Shown here one piece after another: positions 45,036-54,320 of a stretch of 64,000 nt of DNA. The translations under genes were made by a program, and so were the position numbers. Each line of letters starts with the position of its first letter. The stretch's first letter is position 1. The DNA lies in assembly GCF_900111945.1 (NCBI RefSeq), contig NZ_FOYO01000001.1, forward strand, positions 2,673,751 to 2,737,750, written 5' to 3'. The notes beneath the pieces are model-generated. The model was not told the origin of the DNA, did no database searches, and saw only the letters and a list, made by a program, of their open reading frames with translations. This DNA comes from Litoreibacter janthinus (lineage in GTDB: Bacteria; Pseudomonadota; Alphaproteobacteria; Rhodobacterales; Rhodobacteraceae).

Positions 45036-47051
45036 TTAGAGAAGGCTCTTTACCTTATCGGCCACGGCCTGCGCTGTGATTCCGAAATGCTCGTAAAGGG
45101 TTTCAGCTGGTGCAGAGGCGCCGAAGCCCTCCATCCCGACAAAGCCACCCTTGTCGCGCTTGCCGCGCTCGCCAAAGAGCCAGCGATCCCAGCCAAAGCC
45201 AACAGCGGCCTCAACGGCAACCCGCACCGGCCCTGCTGGCAGAATTTTGCGGCGGTAGCTTTCGTCTTGCTGATCGAACAATTCCCAGCATGGCATGGAA
45301 ACGACGCGAGTGCCGATGCCCTCTGCCTCAAGCAAATCGCGGGCAGCCAAAGCGATTTCCACTTCAGAGCCGGTTGCCATAAGGATCGCCTGTCGCTTGC
45401 TTTCGGCCTCCGCCAGAACATAGGCCCCCATGGAGGTCTGGTTCTTCAGCGTGTGATCTGTGCGCACGGTTGGCAGGTTCTGACGTGACAGCGCCATGAC
45501 CGTTGGCGTTGATTTTGACGCCAATGCAAGCTCCCAAGCTTCCGCCGTCTCAACGGCATCCGCCGGGCGGATCACGTTCAGGTTTGGTGTCGCGCGCAAC
45601 ATGGCAAGATGCTCGACCGGTTGGTGGGTCGGGCCGTCTTCACCAAGACCGATGCTGTCATGAGTCATTACGTATGTAACCGGGACGCCCATCAGCGCGG
45701 ACAAGCGGATTGCCCCGCGCGCATAGTCAGTGAAACACATGAATGTTCCGCCGTAAGCCTTTGTTCCGCCATGCAAAGCCATGCCGTTCATCGCCGCAGC
45801 CATGCCATGCTCACGGATGCCGTAATACATGTAGCGGCCCTTGCGGTTGTCGGGGCCAAACACGCCCATATCCGATGTGAGCGTGTTGTTGGAACCTGTC
45901 AGGTCAGCCGAGCCGCCAAAGGTTTCGCCCATGATCGGGTTGATAACCTCCAACGCCATTTCGGATGCTTTACGCGTGGCAACCTTGGGCTGGCTTTCAC
46001 TGATCTGTTTTTTCAGCGCTTTGATCGTCGCGGACAGCTTTTTGGGCACATCCCCTGCGTAGCAACGGGCGAATTCCTTTTGCTTGGAGCCGGACACCTC
46101 AAGCAAACGGGCTTCCCAAGCCTGACGCTCTGACGCGCCGCGCTTGCCGATGGCTTCCCATTGCGATTTGACGTCGTCAGGGATTTCAAACGGACCGTAA
46201 GACCAGCCGTAAGCCTCTTTGGTGTCGCGGATCAGGTCTGCGGAGGTCAGGGCACCGTGGCCTTTGGACGTGTCCTGGGCCGAAGAGCCAAGCGCGATAT
46301 GGGTTTTACACGCGATCATAGACGGCTTTTTGGTCTTCTTGGCTTTCTCGATGGCCGCATCGATTTGCTCTGGGTCGTGACCGTCGATCTCCTGCACATG
46401 CCAGCCAGACGCCTTGAAACGCTGGACTTGGTCGGTGCGGTCGGACAGCTCTACCGTGCCGTCGATGGTGATGTTGTTGTTGTCCCAGAGCACGATCAAG
46501 TGACCGAGTTCGTGACGGCCAGCAATGCCGATCGCCTCTTGGCTGACGCCCTCCATCAGGCACCCGTCGCCCGCGATGCAGTAGGTGTAGTGGTCAACCA
46601 GCTTCTTGCCGAAACGAGCGCGCTGGTTTTCTTCTGCCAAGGCAAAACCCACAGCGTTGGCGATACCTTGCCCAAGTGGGCCAGTGGTTGTTTCAATGCC
46701 TTTGGCGTGGCCGTATTCAGGGTGGCCTGCGGTGATCGCGCCCAGCTGGCGGAAGTTTTTGACCTGTTCCAGCGTCATGTCGGAATAGCCGGTGAGGTGC
46801 AGCAGCGAATAGATCAACATGGAGCCGTGGCCCGCCGACAGGATGAAGCGGTCCCGGTCAGGCCAATCAGGGGCGGAGGCGTCGAATTTCAGGTGCTTTT
46901 CGTAAAGAACCGTCGCAACGTCGGCCATGCCCATCGGCATACCAGAGTGGCCGGAATTTGCCGCAGCAACAGCGTCCAGCGTCAGAGTACGGATGGCGGC
47001 AGCGCGCATCCAGTGTTCGGGGTGGGCTTTGCGCAAAGCAGCAATATCCAA
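45036..47051 (-). CDS. tkt: Transketolase
   Basis: The protein has 671 residues when started at the TTG at 47051, where AAGGA lies eight bases upstream; longer frames upstream have no matching family sequence. The TPP motif is [15 protein letters not shown] with [10 protein letters not shown]. The substrate-side motifs [10 protein letters not shown] and [14 protein letters not shown] are present. It moves two-carbon units in the pentose phosphate pathway (or Calvin cycle). It sits near the glycolysis block but on the opposite strand. Confidence 0.95.
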   Translation of the reverse strand: MDIAALRKAHPEHWMRAAAIRTLTLDAVAAANSGHSGMPMGMADVATVLYEKHLKFDASAPDWPDRDRFILSAGHGSMLIYSLLHLTGYSDMTLEQVKNFRQLGAITAGHPEYGHAKGIETTTGPLGQGIANAVGFALAEENQRARFGKKLVDHYTYCIAGDGCLMEGVSQEAIGIAGRHELGHLIVLWDNNNITIDGTVELSDRTDQVQRFKASGWHVQEIDGHDPEQIDAAIEKAKKTKKPSMIACKTHIALGSSAQDTSKGHGALTSADLIRDTKEAYGWSYGPFEIPDDVKSQWEAIGKRGASERQAWEARLLEVSGSKQKEFARCYAGDVPKKLSATIKALKKQISESQPKVATRKASEMALEVINPIMGETFGGSADLTGSNNTLTSDMGVFGPDNRKGRYMYYGIREHGMAAAMNGMALHGGTKAYGGTFMCFTDYARGAIRLSALMGVPVTYVMTHDSIGLGEDGPTHQPVEHLAMLRATPNLNVIRPADAVETAEAWELALASKSTPTVMALSRQNLPTVRTDHTLKNQTSMGAYVLAEAESKRQAILMATGSEVEIALAARDLLEAEGIGTRVVSMPCWELFDQQDESYRRKILPAGPVRVAVEAAVGFGWDRWLFGERGKRDKGGFVGMEGFGASAPAETLYEHFGITAQAVADKVKSLL

Positions 47052-47213
47052 AGGCCTGATCCTTATTTGGCGGTATATGTCGAAGGCGGTGATACCAGCG
47101 TTCACGCGAAGTTCAAGACTTGGAAGCCACCCCTTCGCCGCTTGATCCACCGAAAGAGGAGGCATTCACCGCAATCTGTGGTTAAAATCAAGCCTGTGAG
47201 GCACGGAGTTGAT

Positions 47214-47227
47214 TCGTAGCGGTAAAA
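47214..47227. promoter_or_regulatory. Weak CceR-like box in the tkt/zapA divergent gap
   Basis: TCGTAGCGGTAAAA shares the central TAGCGGTAA with the gap2 operator at 51129. The outer bases differ, so it is a weak candidate. Confidence 0.22.
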
Positions 47228-47264
47228 ACCGCCTTCTGACGCTCCTACGAGACGAGGGACCCAT

Positions 47265-47714
47265 ATGACTGATGTCACCGAGCTAGAGCAGCGCATTATC
47301 ACTGCGTTGGACCGAATTGCGTATAGCGCCGACCAGATCGCCAGCGCACCCGCAGCACCTGATGCCGATCTGGTTGAAGAGCTGGAAATCGAGCGCGACA
47401 CCAATGCGCGGCTGGTGGAAGCGGGCCAACAAAGCCTAGCTCGTATGGAACGGCTTGAAACCCGTGTGGCCCGCCTGACGGACAGGCTGGAATTCCTTGA
47501 TGCCGAGAACAAGCGCCTTCAGGCTGTTATGGGAGCGCTGCGCGAAACCAACAAGCAGTTGCGCACCGCCAATGCCGAACACCAAGGGGCCGATACCGCG
47601 ATCAACACTGCGCTTGAAACCGAGAACGCCGCCCTGCACGCCGCCCGCGCCGCCGATCTGGCGGAGATGGAAGAAATTCTGAGCGACATCGCCCCACTGG
47701 TTAAGGAAGGATAA
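47265..47714 (+). CDS. Coiled-coil protein upstream of zapA
   Basis: The protein has 149 residues. It is almost entirely predicted coiled coil (residues about 45-110 with regular Leu/Ala heptads: RMERLETRVARLTDRLEFLD). The last 20 residues, DLAEMEEILSDIAPLVKEG, are acidic. It precedes zapA by three bases, so it probably belongs to the cell-division context. I know no named family. Confidence 0.72.
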   Translation: MTDVTELEQRIITALDRIAYSADQIASAPAAPDADLVEELEIERDTNARLVEAGQQSLARMERLETRVARLTDRLEFLDAENKRLQAVMGALRETNKQLRTANAEHQGADTAINTALETENAALHAARAADLAEMEEILSDIAPLVKEG

Positions 47715-47717
47715 GCT

Positions 47718-48101
47718 ATGCCGGAGATTAACATTGAGATCGGCGGCCGGACATTCCAAGTCGCCTGCCAGACTGGCGAAGAGCATTTCTTGCAGACCGC
47801 CGCCAAACTTCTAGATAACGAAGCCAGCGTGCTGGCCGAACAGATCGGACGGATGCCCGAGACGCGGATGCTGTTGATGGCGGGTCTGATGCTGGCCGAC
47901 AAGACCGCCGGTCTTGAAGAGGATCTCAGCGCCGCCGAAGACCGTCTGGACAAGATGCGCCGCGAGTTGGAAAGCGTGAAATCAACCCCTGTGCAGACAG
48001 TAGAAGTGCCCGTAGTGCCTGCTTCTGTCACCGATACGTTGGCAGAGCTGGCTGCGCGATCCGAAGCTCTGGCAGAGTCGCTGGAAGCCAAACGCGCCTG
48101 A
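47718..48101 (+). CDS. zapA: Cell division protein ZapA
   Basis: The protein has 127 residues. The N-terminal globular part INIEIGGRTFQVACQTGEE is the ZapA signature and is followed by an antiparallel coiled coil (residues about 65-85). ZapA bundles FtsZ filaments at midcell. It ends at 48101, just before a terminator. The usual 6S RNA that often follows zapA is not seen here; only 126 bp separate it from the next start codon. Confidence 0.9.
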   Translation: MPEINIEIGGRTFQVACQTGEEHFLQTAAKLLDNEASVLAEQIGRMPETRMLLMAGLMLADKTAGLEEDLSAAEDRLDKMRRELESVKSTPVQTVEVPVVPASVTDTLAELAARSEALAESLEAKRA

Positions 48102-48110
48102 CCGATGCGG

Positions 48111-48136
48111 GCGGTCACGGATACGTGACCGCTTTT
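48111..48136 (+). terminator. Terminator after zapA
   Basis: GCGGTCACG, loop GATA and CGTGACCGC form a perfect nine-base stem followed by four T. Confidence 0.9.
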
Positions 48137-48227
48137 CCGCAGGTGGCATGAAACTCTTATAACGCAGTGCTCGTGTGTTCTTGCATGACCGGACAGTTCG
48201 TCTGGCTCTTTGCAAAGGACAACACTA

Positions 48228-48776
48228 ATGATCAAGCACTTCATCGCAGCCACCACAGCCACCCTTGCCCTGACAGCAACAGCCTTCGCTGCGAACCCAG
48301 ATGTGGGCGGCGCTCCGATGTTCGAGAGCAAGAATATCGTCGAGAACGCAGTGAACTCCGCCGATCACACAACGCTGGTCGCCGCCGTCAAGGCCGCAGG
48401 CTTGGTTGACACCCTAGCCAGCCCTGGGCCGTTCACCGTGTTCGCGCCAGTCAATTCTGCCTTCGACGCCCTGCCAGCTGGCACCGTCGAAACCCTGCTG
48501 CAGCCCGAAAACAAAGCCACTCTCACCAAAGTGCTGACAGCCCATGTCGTGGCCGGCAAGATGTCGGGCGCCGATCTGGTCGCCAAGGCGAAAGCCTCCG
48601 ACAGCGGGTTTTACCAGTTCCTGACAGTGTCCGGCGACACGCTGTCGGCCACAGTGAAGGGCGGCAAACTCTATATCGTTGACGAAAGCGGCAACGGCGC
48701 TGGCGTGGTCATCCCTGACGTGAACCAGTCGAACGGCGTTATCCACGTGGTAAACTCGGTACTCGTGCCGAAATAA
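48228..48776 (+). CDS. Secreted fasciclin domain protein
   Basis: The protein has 182 residues. A Sec signal peptide ends after TAFA at residue 21. The fasciclin (FAS1) domain is complete: DHTTLVAAVKAAGLVDTL, then GPFTVFAPVNSAFDALP (H1 motif) and GVIHVVNSVLVP (H2 motif). FAS1 domains mediate adhesion or binding in the periplasm or at the surface. GCAAAGGA precedes the ATG at 48228. A strong hairpin (48791-48812) follows the stop. Confidence 0.92.
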   Translation: MIKHFIAATTATLALTATAFAANPDVGGAPMFESKNIVENAVNSADHTTLVAAVKAAGLVDTLASPGPFTVFAPVNSAFDALPAGTVETLLQPENKATLTKVLTAHVVAGKMSGADLVAKAKASDSGFYQFLTVSGDTLSATVKGGKLYIVDESGNGAGVVIPDVNQSNGVIHVVNSVLVPK

Positions 48777-48790
48777 TTGCAACGATCTAC

Positions 48791-48812
48791 GGGTGGCCCG
48801 GTCGGGCCACCC
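48791..48812. terminator. GC-rich hairpin after the fasciclin gene
   Basis: GGGTGGCCC-GGTC-GGGCCACCC is a perfect nine-base stem. It is followed by TCCCCC rather than T, so it may act as an RNA-stabilising or partial-termination element ahead of msrB. Confidence 0.5.
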
Positions 48813-48847
48813 TCCCCCACATTCAGCCATCCGAGGAGTTCTAAACC

Positions 48848-49321
48848 ATGCCATCCCAGACCCGCCGACTTTTTTTGCTCAGCGCGACTGCTGCCATCTG
48901 CGTTTCCCGTACAGGTCATGCGGCAGGAGGAAATTTCGAGATCACTCGGACCGAGGCGGAATGGCGGGCCATGCTGAGCGACACCCAGTATCTGGTCATG
49001 CGAAAGGAAAAGACCGAGAAGCCCTATTTCAGCCCCCTCAACGACGAAAAACGCGCTGGAACCTATATCTGTCGTGGCTGCAATTTGCCGCTTTATTCCT
49101 CGCAAACCAAGTTCGATTCTGGCACCGGCTGGCCCAGCTTCACGGCATCGCTGAAGAACGCAGTGGCCACCAAACCTGACAACAACCTATTCACGTCGCG
49201 CACCGAGGTTCATTGCCGTCGGTGTGGCAGTCATTTGGGCCACATTTTCGATGACGGCCCCGCGCCCACCGGCAAACGTCACTGCCTCAACGGCTCGAGC
49301 CTGATCTTCCGCACGGGGTGA
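48848..49321 (+). CDS. msrB: Exported peptide-methionine (R)-S-oxide reductase
   Basis: The protein has 157 residues. An N-terminal export signal contains TRRLFLLSA, a Tat-like RR motif, and ends near GHA. The MsrB fold follows with zinc ligands CRGC and CRRC, GTGWPSF, and the catalytic Cys146 in KRHCLNG. It reduces methionine-R-sulfoxide; export implies repair of periplasmic proteins. GAGGAG precedes the ATG by nine bases. It follows the secreted fasciclin protein by 71 bp. Confidence 0.92.
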   Translation: MPSQTRRLFLLSATAAICVSRTGHAAGGNFEITRTEAEWRAMLSDTQYLVMRKEKTEKPYFSPLNDEKRAGTYICRGCNLPLYSSQTKFDSGTGWPSFTASLKNAVATKPDNNLFTSRTEVHCRRCGSHLGHIFDDGPAPTGKRHCLNGSSLIFRTG

Positions 49322-49357
49322 GTCGGTCTCGGACGCCTCTTGCAAAGCGTTCCAATT

Positions 49358-49371
49358 CGTTAACGCTAACA
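49358..49371. promoter_or_regulatory. CceR/PckR-like operator 1 upstream of gap1
   Basis: CGTTAACGCTAACA differs from operator 2 at one base. It is centred 52 bp from operator 2, close to five helical turns, so both can be bound on one DNA face. Confidence 0.6.
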
Positions 49372-49409
49372 CGGAAACTGCGGCATTCTGCGCATGCGAA
49401 TTGTTTACC

Positions 49410-49423
49410 TGTTAACGCTAACA
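49410..49423. promoter_or_regulatory. CceR/PckR-like operator 2 upstream of gap1
   Basis: TGTTAACGCTAACA has symmetric TGTTA/TAACA arms with a CG centre, the form of LacI-family carbon regulators such as CceR and PckR. It lies 94 bp upstream of the start codon, upstream of the possible -10 TATACC at 49472. Confidence 0.65.
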
Positions 49424-49517
49424 GCCTCATTTTTCAGCAAAATCTGCCTATCCAGACTGGGTCTCGCACCTTATACCCCGTGACTAGATTGAACGGAGCG
49501 TAAAGGGACCAGTGACC

Positions 49518-50516
49518 ATGACCACCACCGTAGCTATCAACGGGTTTGGCCGTATCGGCCGTTGCACATTGGCCCATATCGCTGAAAGCGCGCGCAACGA
49601 TGTTCAAGTCGTCGCCATCAACGCCACCGGTCCTATCGAGACCAACGCCCACCTGCTGAAATACGACAGTGTCCACGGTCGCTTTGGCCAAGAGGTTCGC
49701 GTCGACGGTGACACGATGGATATCGGCCGCGGTCCAATGAAGGTTTTCTCGACCTACAACCCCGAAGAACTGGACTGGAGCGGCGTAGACGTGGTTCTGG
49801 AATGCACCGGCAAGTTCAACTCCAAAGAGCAATCCGAAGTGCACCTGTCGCGCGGCGCCAAGCGCGTGTTGATCTCGGCCCCTGCCAGTAACGTGGATCG
49901 CACCATTGTCTACGGCGTGAACCACCGTGACCTTTTGCCGGAGCACAAAGTGATCTCCAACGGGTCTTGCACCACCAACTGCCTCGCCCCCTTGGCAAAA
50001 GTCCTGAACGACACCATCGGCATCGAGCGCGGCATCATGACGACGATCCACAGCTACACAGGCGACCAGCCAACGCTGGACCGTCGCCACTCTGACCTGT
50101 ATCGCGCCCGCGCAGCGGCCATGGCGATGATCCCGACTTCTACCGGTGCCGCCAAAGCCTTGGGTGAAGTTCTTCCAGAGCTGGCAGGCAAGCTGGACGG
50201 CACCGCGATGCGCGTCCCTACGCCCAATGTCTCCGCCGTCGACCTCACGTTCGAGGCGTCCAAGGACGTGACCGTCGAAGACGTGAACGAAGTGGTGCGC
50301 GAAGCCGCTGCTGGCCACATGGGCGCCGTGCTGAGCTACGACCCAGAGCAGAAAGTTTCCATCGACTTTAACCACACCAATTACTCCTCCATCTTCGCGC
50401 CAGACCAGACAAAGGTTGTCGGCGGTCGCACGGTTCGGGTATTGGCTTGGTATGACAACGAATGGGGCTTTTCCTGCCGCATGGCCGACGTGGCCTCTGC
50501 AATGGGACGCCTCTGA
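49518..50516 (+). CDS. gap: Glyceraldehyde-3-phosphate dehydrogenase, type 1 copy A
   Basis: The protein has 332 residues. The catalytic Cys lies in SNGSCTTNC. The NAD-binding GFGRIGR is at residues 9-15. At position 36, where NAD-specific enzymes have an Asp that binds the adenosine ribose (IND), this copy has Ala (INA), as in NADP-using gluconeogenic GapB proteins. It therefore may prefer NADPH. Two LacI-type boxes lie upstream in an activating position. It is paired with a second gap 660 bp downstream. Confidence 0.93.
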   Translation: MTTTVAINGFGRIGRCTLAHIAESARNDVQVVAINATGPIETNAHLLKYDSVHGRFGQEVRVDGDTMDIGRGPMKVFSTYNPEELDWSGVDVVLECTGKFNSKEQSEVHLSRGAKRVLISAPASNVDRTIVYGVNHRDLLPEHKVISNGSCTTNCLAPLAKVLNDTIGIERGIMTTIHSYTGDQPTLDRRHSDLYRARAAAMAMIPTSTGAAKALGEVLPELAGKLDGTAMRVPTPNVSAVDLTFEASKDVTVEDVNEVVREAAAGHMGAVLSYDPEQKVSIDFNHTNYSSIFAPDQTKVVGGRTVRVLAWYDNEWGFSCRMADVASAMGRL

Positions 50517-50540
50517 CACCTCAGAGGGCCCGCGCCTTAC

Positions 50541-50684
50541 ATGACCAACAAGATTGCCATAATTCTGGCGCTTCTGATCGGCGGCATTCTTGCCGCTGAT
50601 CTTTTCGTTTTCGGCTGGGATTTGCACATCTTCCTGGGCAAGAAACTCATGGTCCTGACCGAGTATATGGCGTTCTGGCGGTAA
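50541..50684 (+). CDS. Small membrane protein between gap genes
   Basis: The protein has 47 residues. It begins MTNKIAIILALLIGG, a single transmembrane helix with cytoplasmic start, then a soluble part ending MAFWR. The start lies 24 bp after gap copy A. Its intact frame and position suggest a conserved small protein co-transcribed with gap. No function is known. Confidence 0.65.
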   Translation: MTNKIAIILALLIGGILAADLFVFGWDLHIFLGKKLMVLTEYMAFWR

Positions 50685-50726
50685 GTGGTGGCCGGGCTGC
50701 CGGAGACGGCTTTGGTGATCGAGAAA

Positions 50727-50939
50727 CTAGGCCCCCTTCGCTGTCTTGAAAAGTCGGCGCGCCTTCCCTCCCAGCTCTTCCGCAAGGTCACGCGGTGACC
50801 GTCCAAACTCGGACAGGCCAGAAACATCGCGACTATTCAAAGTCACGCGTGCTTCTCCCATCCCCTCGGGAAAAAGGGGGTCTGAGCAGGAGGCCAGCAT
50901 AACTTCTAGAGATTCTCTCGTTTTTGGCTTCTTGAGCAT
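50727..50939 (-). CDS. Small ankyrin-like remnant protein
   Basis: The protein has 70 residues from the ATG at 50939, with AGGA nine bases upstream. The first half (MLKKPKTRESLEVMLASC) resembles an ankyrin-repeat cap and the last part (SEFGRSPRDLAEELGGKARR) resembles a final ankyrin helix pair. The middle repeats seem to be missing. It may be a deleted form of a longer ankyrin protein or a short independent protein. An extended frame up to 51152 would run through the gap2 promoter and operator. Confidence 0.4.
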   Translation of the reverse strand: MLKKPKTRESLEVMLASCSDPLFPEGMGEARVTLNSRDVSGLSEFGRSPRDLAEELGGKARRLFKTAKGA

Positions 50940-51128
50940 TCTGAGGAATCCTAGATGTATGTTACGATATGTCGAAGACCGCCTTACTGTTAAACAAACA
51001 CGTTGGTAATTTGATGACAATAAGCGCAAGCCCCGCAAGGCCCGACCGCCAATTCCCCCTCGAAAATCCTTCTCCCCTCCTGCTTCATGTGAACGACCCA
51101 AAGCTTGACCTTTGCCCCAAAATGTAAT

Positions 51129-51142
51129 TGTTAGCGGTAACA
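51129..51142. promoter_or_regulatory. CceR/PckR-like operator over the gap2 promoter
   Basis: TGTTAGCGGTAACA has perfect TGTTA/TAACA arms. It overlaps the likely -10 (TTGTTA, 17 bp after TTGACC at 51105), so binding would block transcription. It lies 35 bp before the start codon. Confidence 0.65.
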
Positions 51143-51176
51143 GTTTCTCCAATCTCCCATCAGGAGGGTTTCCCCC

Positions 51177-52181
51177 ATGTCAGTTAAAGTAGCCATCAAC
51201 GGTTTTGGCCGGATCGGGCGTAACGTCTTGCGCGCTATTGTTGAAAGCGGCCGCACCGATATCGAAGTTGTCGCAATCAATGATTTGGGGCCGGTCGAGA
51301 CCAACGCCCACCTGCTGCAATATGATAGCGTTCATGGTCGCTTCCCTCAGGAAGTCACCGTACGCGGCGACACGATTGACGTCGGCCGTGGCCCGATCAC
51401 TGTGACCGCTCTTCGCAATCCTGCGGACCTGCCATGGGCCGACGTGGATATCGTCTTGGAATGCACCGGTATCTTTACTTCTAAAGAAGCCTGCCAAGCA
51501 CATCTGGAAAACGGCTCTTCGCGTGTTCTGATCTCTGCCCCCGGCAAGGATGCAGATAAAACCATCGTTTACGGTGTGAACCACGACACTCTGACGTCGA
51601 ACGATATCGTTGTCTCCAACGCGTCCTGCACCACCAACTGCCTGTCGCCCGTTGCCCATGTGCTGCAAGACAATATCGGCATCGTCAAAGGCTTCATGAC
51701 CACTATTCACAGCTATACAGGCGACCAGCCGACGTTGGACACAATGCACAAAGACCTGTACCGCGCCCGCGCGGCGGCTTTGTCGATGATCCCGACCTCT
51801 ACCGGAGCGGCCAAAGCTGTTGGTCTGGTTCTGCCCGAACTTGACGGCAAGCTGGACGGTGTGGCGATCCGCGTCCCGACACCGAACGTGTCCGTCGTCG
51901 ATCTGACATTTGAGGCAGCTCGTGCCACCACTGTCGAAGAGATCAACGAGTTAATGTCAGCCGCCGCTGCCAACGGCCCTTTGAAGGGCATTCTCGGCTA
52001 CACTGACAAGAAGCTGGTCAGCTCCGACTTCAACCATGATCCACGCTCTTCCATTTTCGCGGCAGATCAAACCAAAGTTATGGATGGCACCATGGTCCGC
52101 ATCCTGACTTGGTATGACAACGAATGGGGCTTCTCCAACCGTATGGCTGACACGGCTGTTGCAATGGGCAAGCTGATCTAA
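51177..52181 (+). CDS. gap: Glyceraldehyde-3-phosphate dehydrogenase, type 1 copy B
   Basis: The protein has 334 residues. The catalytic Cys lies in SNASCTTNC and GFGRIGR is at 9-15. Position 36 is Asp (IND), the NAD-type residue, so this copy is probably the glycolytic one. CAGGAGGG precedes the ATG. The operator over its promoter implies repression, in contrast to copy A. pgk follows 94 bp downstream, separated by a CG-rich hairpin at 52225-52251. Confidence 0.95.
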   Translation: MSVKVAINGFGRIGRNVLRAIVESGRTDIEVVAINDLGPVETNAHLLQYDSVHGRFPQEVTVRGDTIDVGRGPITVTALRNPADLPWADVDIVLECTGIFTSKEACQAHLENGSSRVLISAPGKDADKTIVYGVNHDTLTSNDIVVSNASCTTNCLSPVAHVLQDNIGIVKGFMTTIHSYTGDQPTLDTMHKDLYRARAAALSMIPTSTGAAKAVGLVLPELDGKLDGVAIRVPTPNVSVVDLTFEAARATTVEEINELMSAAAANGPLKGILGYTDKKLVSSDFNHDPRSSIFAADQTKVMDGTMVRILTWYDNEWGFSNRMADTAVAMGKLI

Positions 52182-52224
52182 GGTCGGATTTGTTTCCCCT
52201 TACCTATCACATGACTAGATCACG

Positions 52225-52251
52225 CGGCCCGCTCCTTATAGAAGCGGGCCG
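52225..52251 (+). terminator. Hairpin between gap2 and pgk
   Basis: CGGCCCGCT and AGCGGGCCG pair over nine bases around a nine-nt loop. No T run follows, so it may only attenuate read-through or protect the gap2 3' end. Confidence 0.5.
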
Positions 52252-52275
52252 TAGGCATTTATGGAGACGGCACTG

Positions 52276-53454
52276 ATGGCTTGGAAAACTCTCGACGATA
52301 TGGATCTGAACGGCAAACGCGTGCTGATCCGCGTGGATATCAACGTGCCGATGGAGGATGGACGTGTCACCGACACGACCCGGATCGACCGTATCGTGCC
52401 AACAGTGCAGGATGTTCTGGCCGCTGGCGGCAAGCCGATCCTGATGGCCCATTACGGCCGCCCGAAGGGCAAGGTCGTCCCCGAGATGTCGCTGAGCCAC
52501 GTCGCCCCTACCCTGTCCGACATTCTGGGCCAACCTGTCATCTTTATCGACGGCAATTACGGCGAGCGCGTCGCGGCAATGAAGCCCGGCGAAATCGCGT
52601 TGCTGGAAAACCTGCGCTTCAATCCGGGCGAAGAGGCCAATGACGCGAGCTTCGCGCAGCGCCTTGCCGGTCTGGGCGACGTCTATGTAAATGACGCGTT
52701 TTCAGCGGCACACCGCGCCCACGCCTCGACCGAAGCGCTTGCAAAGCTGCTGCCAGCCTGTGCTGGCCGCCTGATGCAGGCCGAACTGAGCGCTCTGGAA
52801 GGTGCTTTGGCCACGCCCAAGCGCCCCGTCTGCGCTGTTGTTGGCGGTGCGAAGGTATCGACCAAGCTGGACTTGTTGGGCAATCTCGTCAGCAAGGTGA
52901 ACCATCTGGTGATCGGTGGCGGCATGGCGAACACCTTTCTTGCCGCGCAAGGGATCGATGTCGGAAAATCCCTTTGCGAACATGATCTGGCCGACACCGC
53001 GCGCGACATCCTCGCCAAGGCCGACGCCGCCGAGTGCAAAATTCACCTGCCGACTGACATCGTCGTCGCCCGCGAATTCAAAGCTGGCGCGGATCACCAA
53101 ATCCTGCCCGTTGACCAATGCCCCGCCGATGCGATGATCCTTGATGCAGGCCCCGACACCGTGGCGGCGTTGGAGCAGGTCTTTAGCGACAGCAACACGC
53201 TGATCTGGAATGGCCCTTTGGGTGCGTTCGAAATCCAGCCTTTCAACGCGGCAACCAACGCCGCGGCCCGCAAGGCGGCGGACCTGACCCGCGCTGGCAA
53301 ACTGATCTCGGTTGCTGGCGGTGGCGATACCGTGGCTGCGCTCAACGGCGCGGATGCGGCAGCGGATTTCACCTACATCTCGACCGCAGGTGGGGCGTTT
53401 CTCGAATGGATGGAAGGCAAAACCCTTCCCGGCGTAGCGGCATTAGAGGGATAA
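52276..53454 (+). CDS. pgk: Phosphoglycerate kinase
   Basis: The protein has 392 residues. [15 protein letters not shown], the hinge-region [12 protein letters not shown], and the nucleotide loop GGGDTVAAL are present. It makes ATP from 1,3-bisphosphoglycerate. I use the ATG at 52276 ([14 protein letters not shown]), with GGAGACGG in the preceding codons; an ATG at 52261 would add five residues. The SDR gene follows after three bases. Confidence 0.96.
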   Translation: MAWKTLDDMDLNGKRVLIRVDINVPMEDGRVTDTTRIDRIVPTVQDVLAAGGKPILMAHYGRPKGKVVPEMSLSHVAPTLSDILGQPVIFIDGNYGERVAAMKPGEIALLENLRFNPGEEANDASFAQRLAGLGDVYVNDAFSAAHRAHASTEALAKLLPACAGRLMQAELSALEGALATPKRPVCAVVGGAKVSTKLDLLGNLVSKVNHLVIGGGMANTFLAAQGIDVGKSLCEHDLADTARDILAKADAAECKIHLPTDIVVAREFKAGADHQILPVDQCPADAMILDAGPDTVAALEQVFSDSNTLIWNGPLGAFEIQPFNAATNAAARKAADLTRAGKLISVAGGGDTVAALNGADAAADFTYISTAGGAFLEWMEGKTLPGVAALEG

Positions 53455-53457
53455 CCG

Positions 53458-54228
53458 ATGGGCTATGTGCTGATCACCGGAGCATCTGAGGGGATCGGCA
53501 AAGCCATCGCCCGCCGCGCAGCTCAGGACGGGTGCGACTTGATCCTGAGTGCGCGCTCCAAAGACAAGCTGAACGCATTGGCCGGCGAGCTGCTACAAGC
53601 AGGCCGCGAAGTGCATGTCATCGTGGCGGACCTGAACGATCCCCATGGCGCGAAAAGCCTTTGGGCCGAAGCACGCCAGATAGGCCAGATCGAGGTTCTG
53701 GTGAACAACGCTGGGCTTGCGATCAACGGCCCCTTCTCCACGACCGACACGGCACGTGAAGAGGCATCGTCGCAGGTCAACATGATCGCGCCGACGCAGT
53801 TGATGAAAGCCGCTGTTCAGCACATGGTCGCCAACGGCGCGGGCAAAATCCTGAATGTGTCCTCGACTGCCGCGTTCATGCCCGGCCCGCAAATGGCCGT
53901 CTATCACGCCAGCAAGTCCTATGTTTTGTCGCTGTCTGAGGCTGTTGCGCAAGAATTGGCGGGCAGCGGTGTCACCATAACGGCCCTTTGCCCTGGCCCG
54001 ACAAAGACCGAGTTTTTCCGTGACGCTGACATGAAAGACGTTCGATTGCTTAAGCTGGGGCTAATGATGAGCGCGGAGTCCGTGGCAGACGCAGGCTGGG
54101 CCGGTATGGTGCGCGGCAAGCGGGTGGTCGTCCCGGGGTTGTCCAATAAAGTATTCTCGATCCTACCGCGTTTTCTACCAGGACGCGTTTTAACGTGGGT
54201 AGTGGCCCAGTTTTACGTGCGATCTTGA
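53458..54228 (+). CDS. SDR family oxidoreductase
   Basis: The protein has 256 residues. The cofactor motif GASEGIG is at residues 7-13. NNAG and YHASKSY (Y and K of YxxxK) are present, so it is a complete classical SDR. The C-terminal hydrophobic stretch (ILPRFLPGRVLTWVVAQF) may contact membrane. It follows pgk by three bases and is co-transcribed with it, but its substrate is unknown. Confidence 0.9.
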   Translation: MGYVLITGASEGIGKAIARRAAQDGCDLILSARSKDKLNALAGELLQAGREVHVIVADLNDPHGAKSLWAEARQIGQIEVLVNNAGLAINGPFSTTDTAREEASSQVNMIAPTQLMKAAVQHMVANGAGKILNVSSTAAFMPGPQMAVYHASKSYVLSLSEAVAQELAGSGVTITALCPGPTKTEFFRDADMKDVRLLKLGLMMSAESVADAGWAGMVRGKRVVVPGLSNKVFSILPRFLPGRVLTWVVAQFYVRS

Positions 54229-54240
54229 TTGGTTGCGCCA

Positions 54241-54254
54241 TGTTAGCGCAAGCA
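54241..54254. promoter_or_regulatory. CceR/PckR-like box upstream of fba
   Basis: TGTTAGCGCAAGCA has the intact TGTTA arm and GCGC centre; the right arm is degenerate. It lies directly upstream of the -35 of the fba promoter, an activating position, as at fumC. Confidence 0.45.
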
Positions 54255-54257
54255 TGA

Positions 54258-54286
54258 TTGCAACGTAATCGAGCCTCCCCTAGAGA
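54258..54286 (+). promoter_or_regulatory. fba promoter
   Basis: TTGCAA, a 17-bp spacer and TAGAGA lie 35 bp before the fba start codon. Confidence 0.55.
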
Positions 54287-54320
54287 TTGCTCAACTTAGC
54301 GCATCCAAGGCGAGGACCAC

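Noticed and set aside
48137..48227. 6S RNA after zapA
   Set aside because: Only about 90 bp separate the zapA terminator from the fasciclin gene, too short for 6S RNA, and no matching fold is seen.
50727..51152. Long 141-codon version of the ankyrin-like frame
   Set aside because: It would run through the gap2 promoter and operator; the internal ATG at 50939 with AGGA is the better start.
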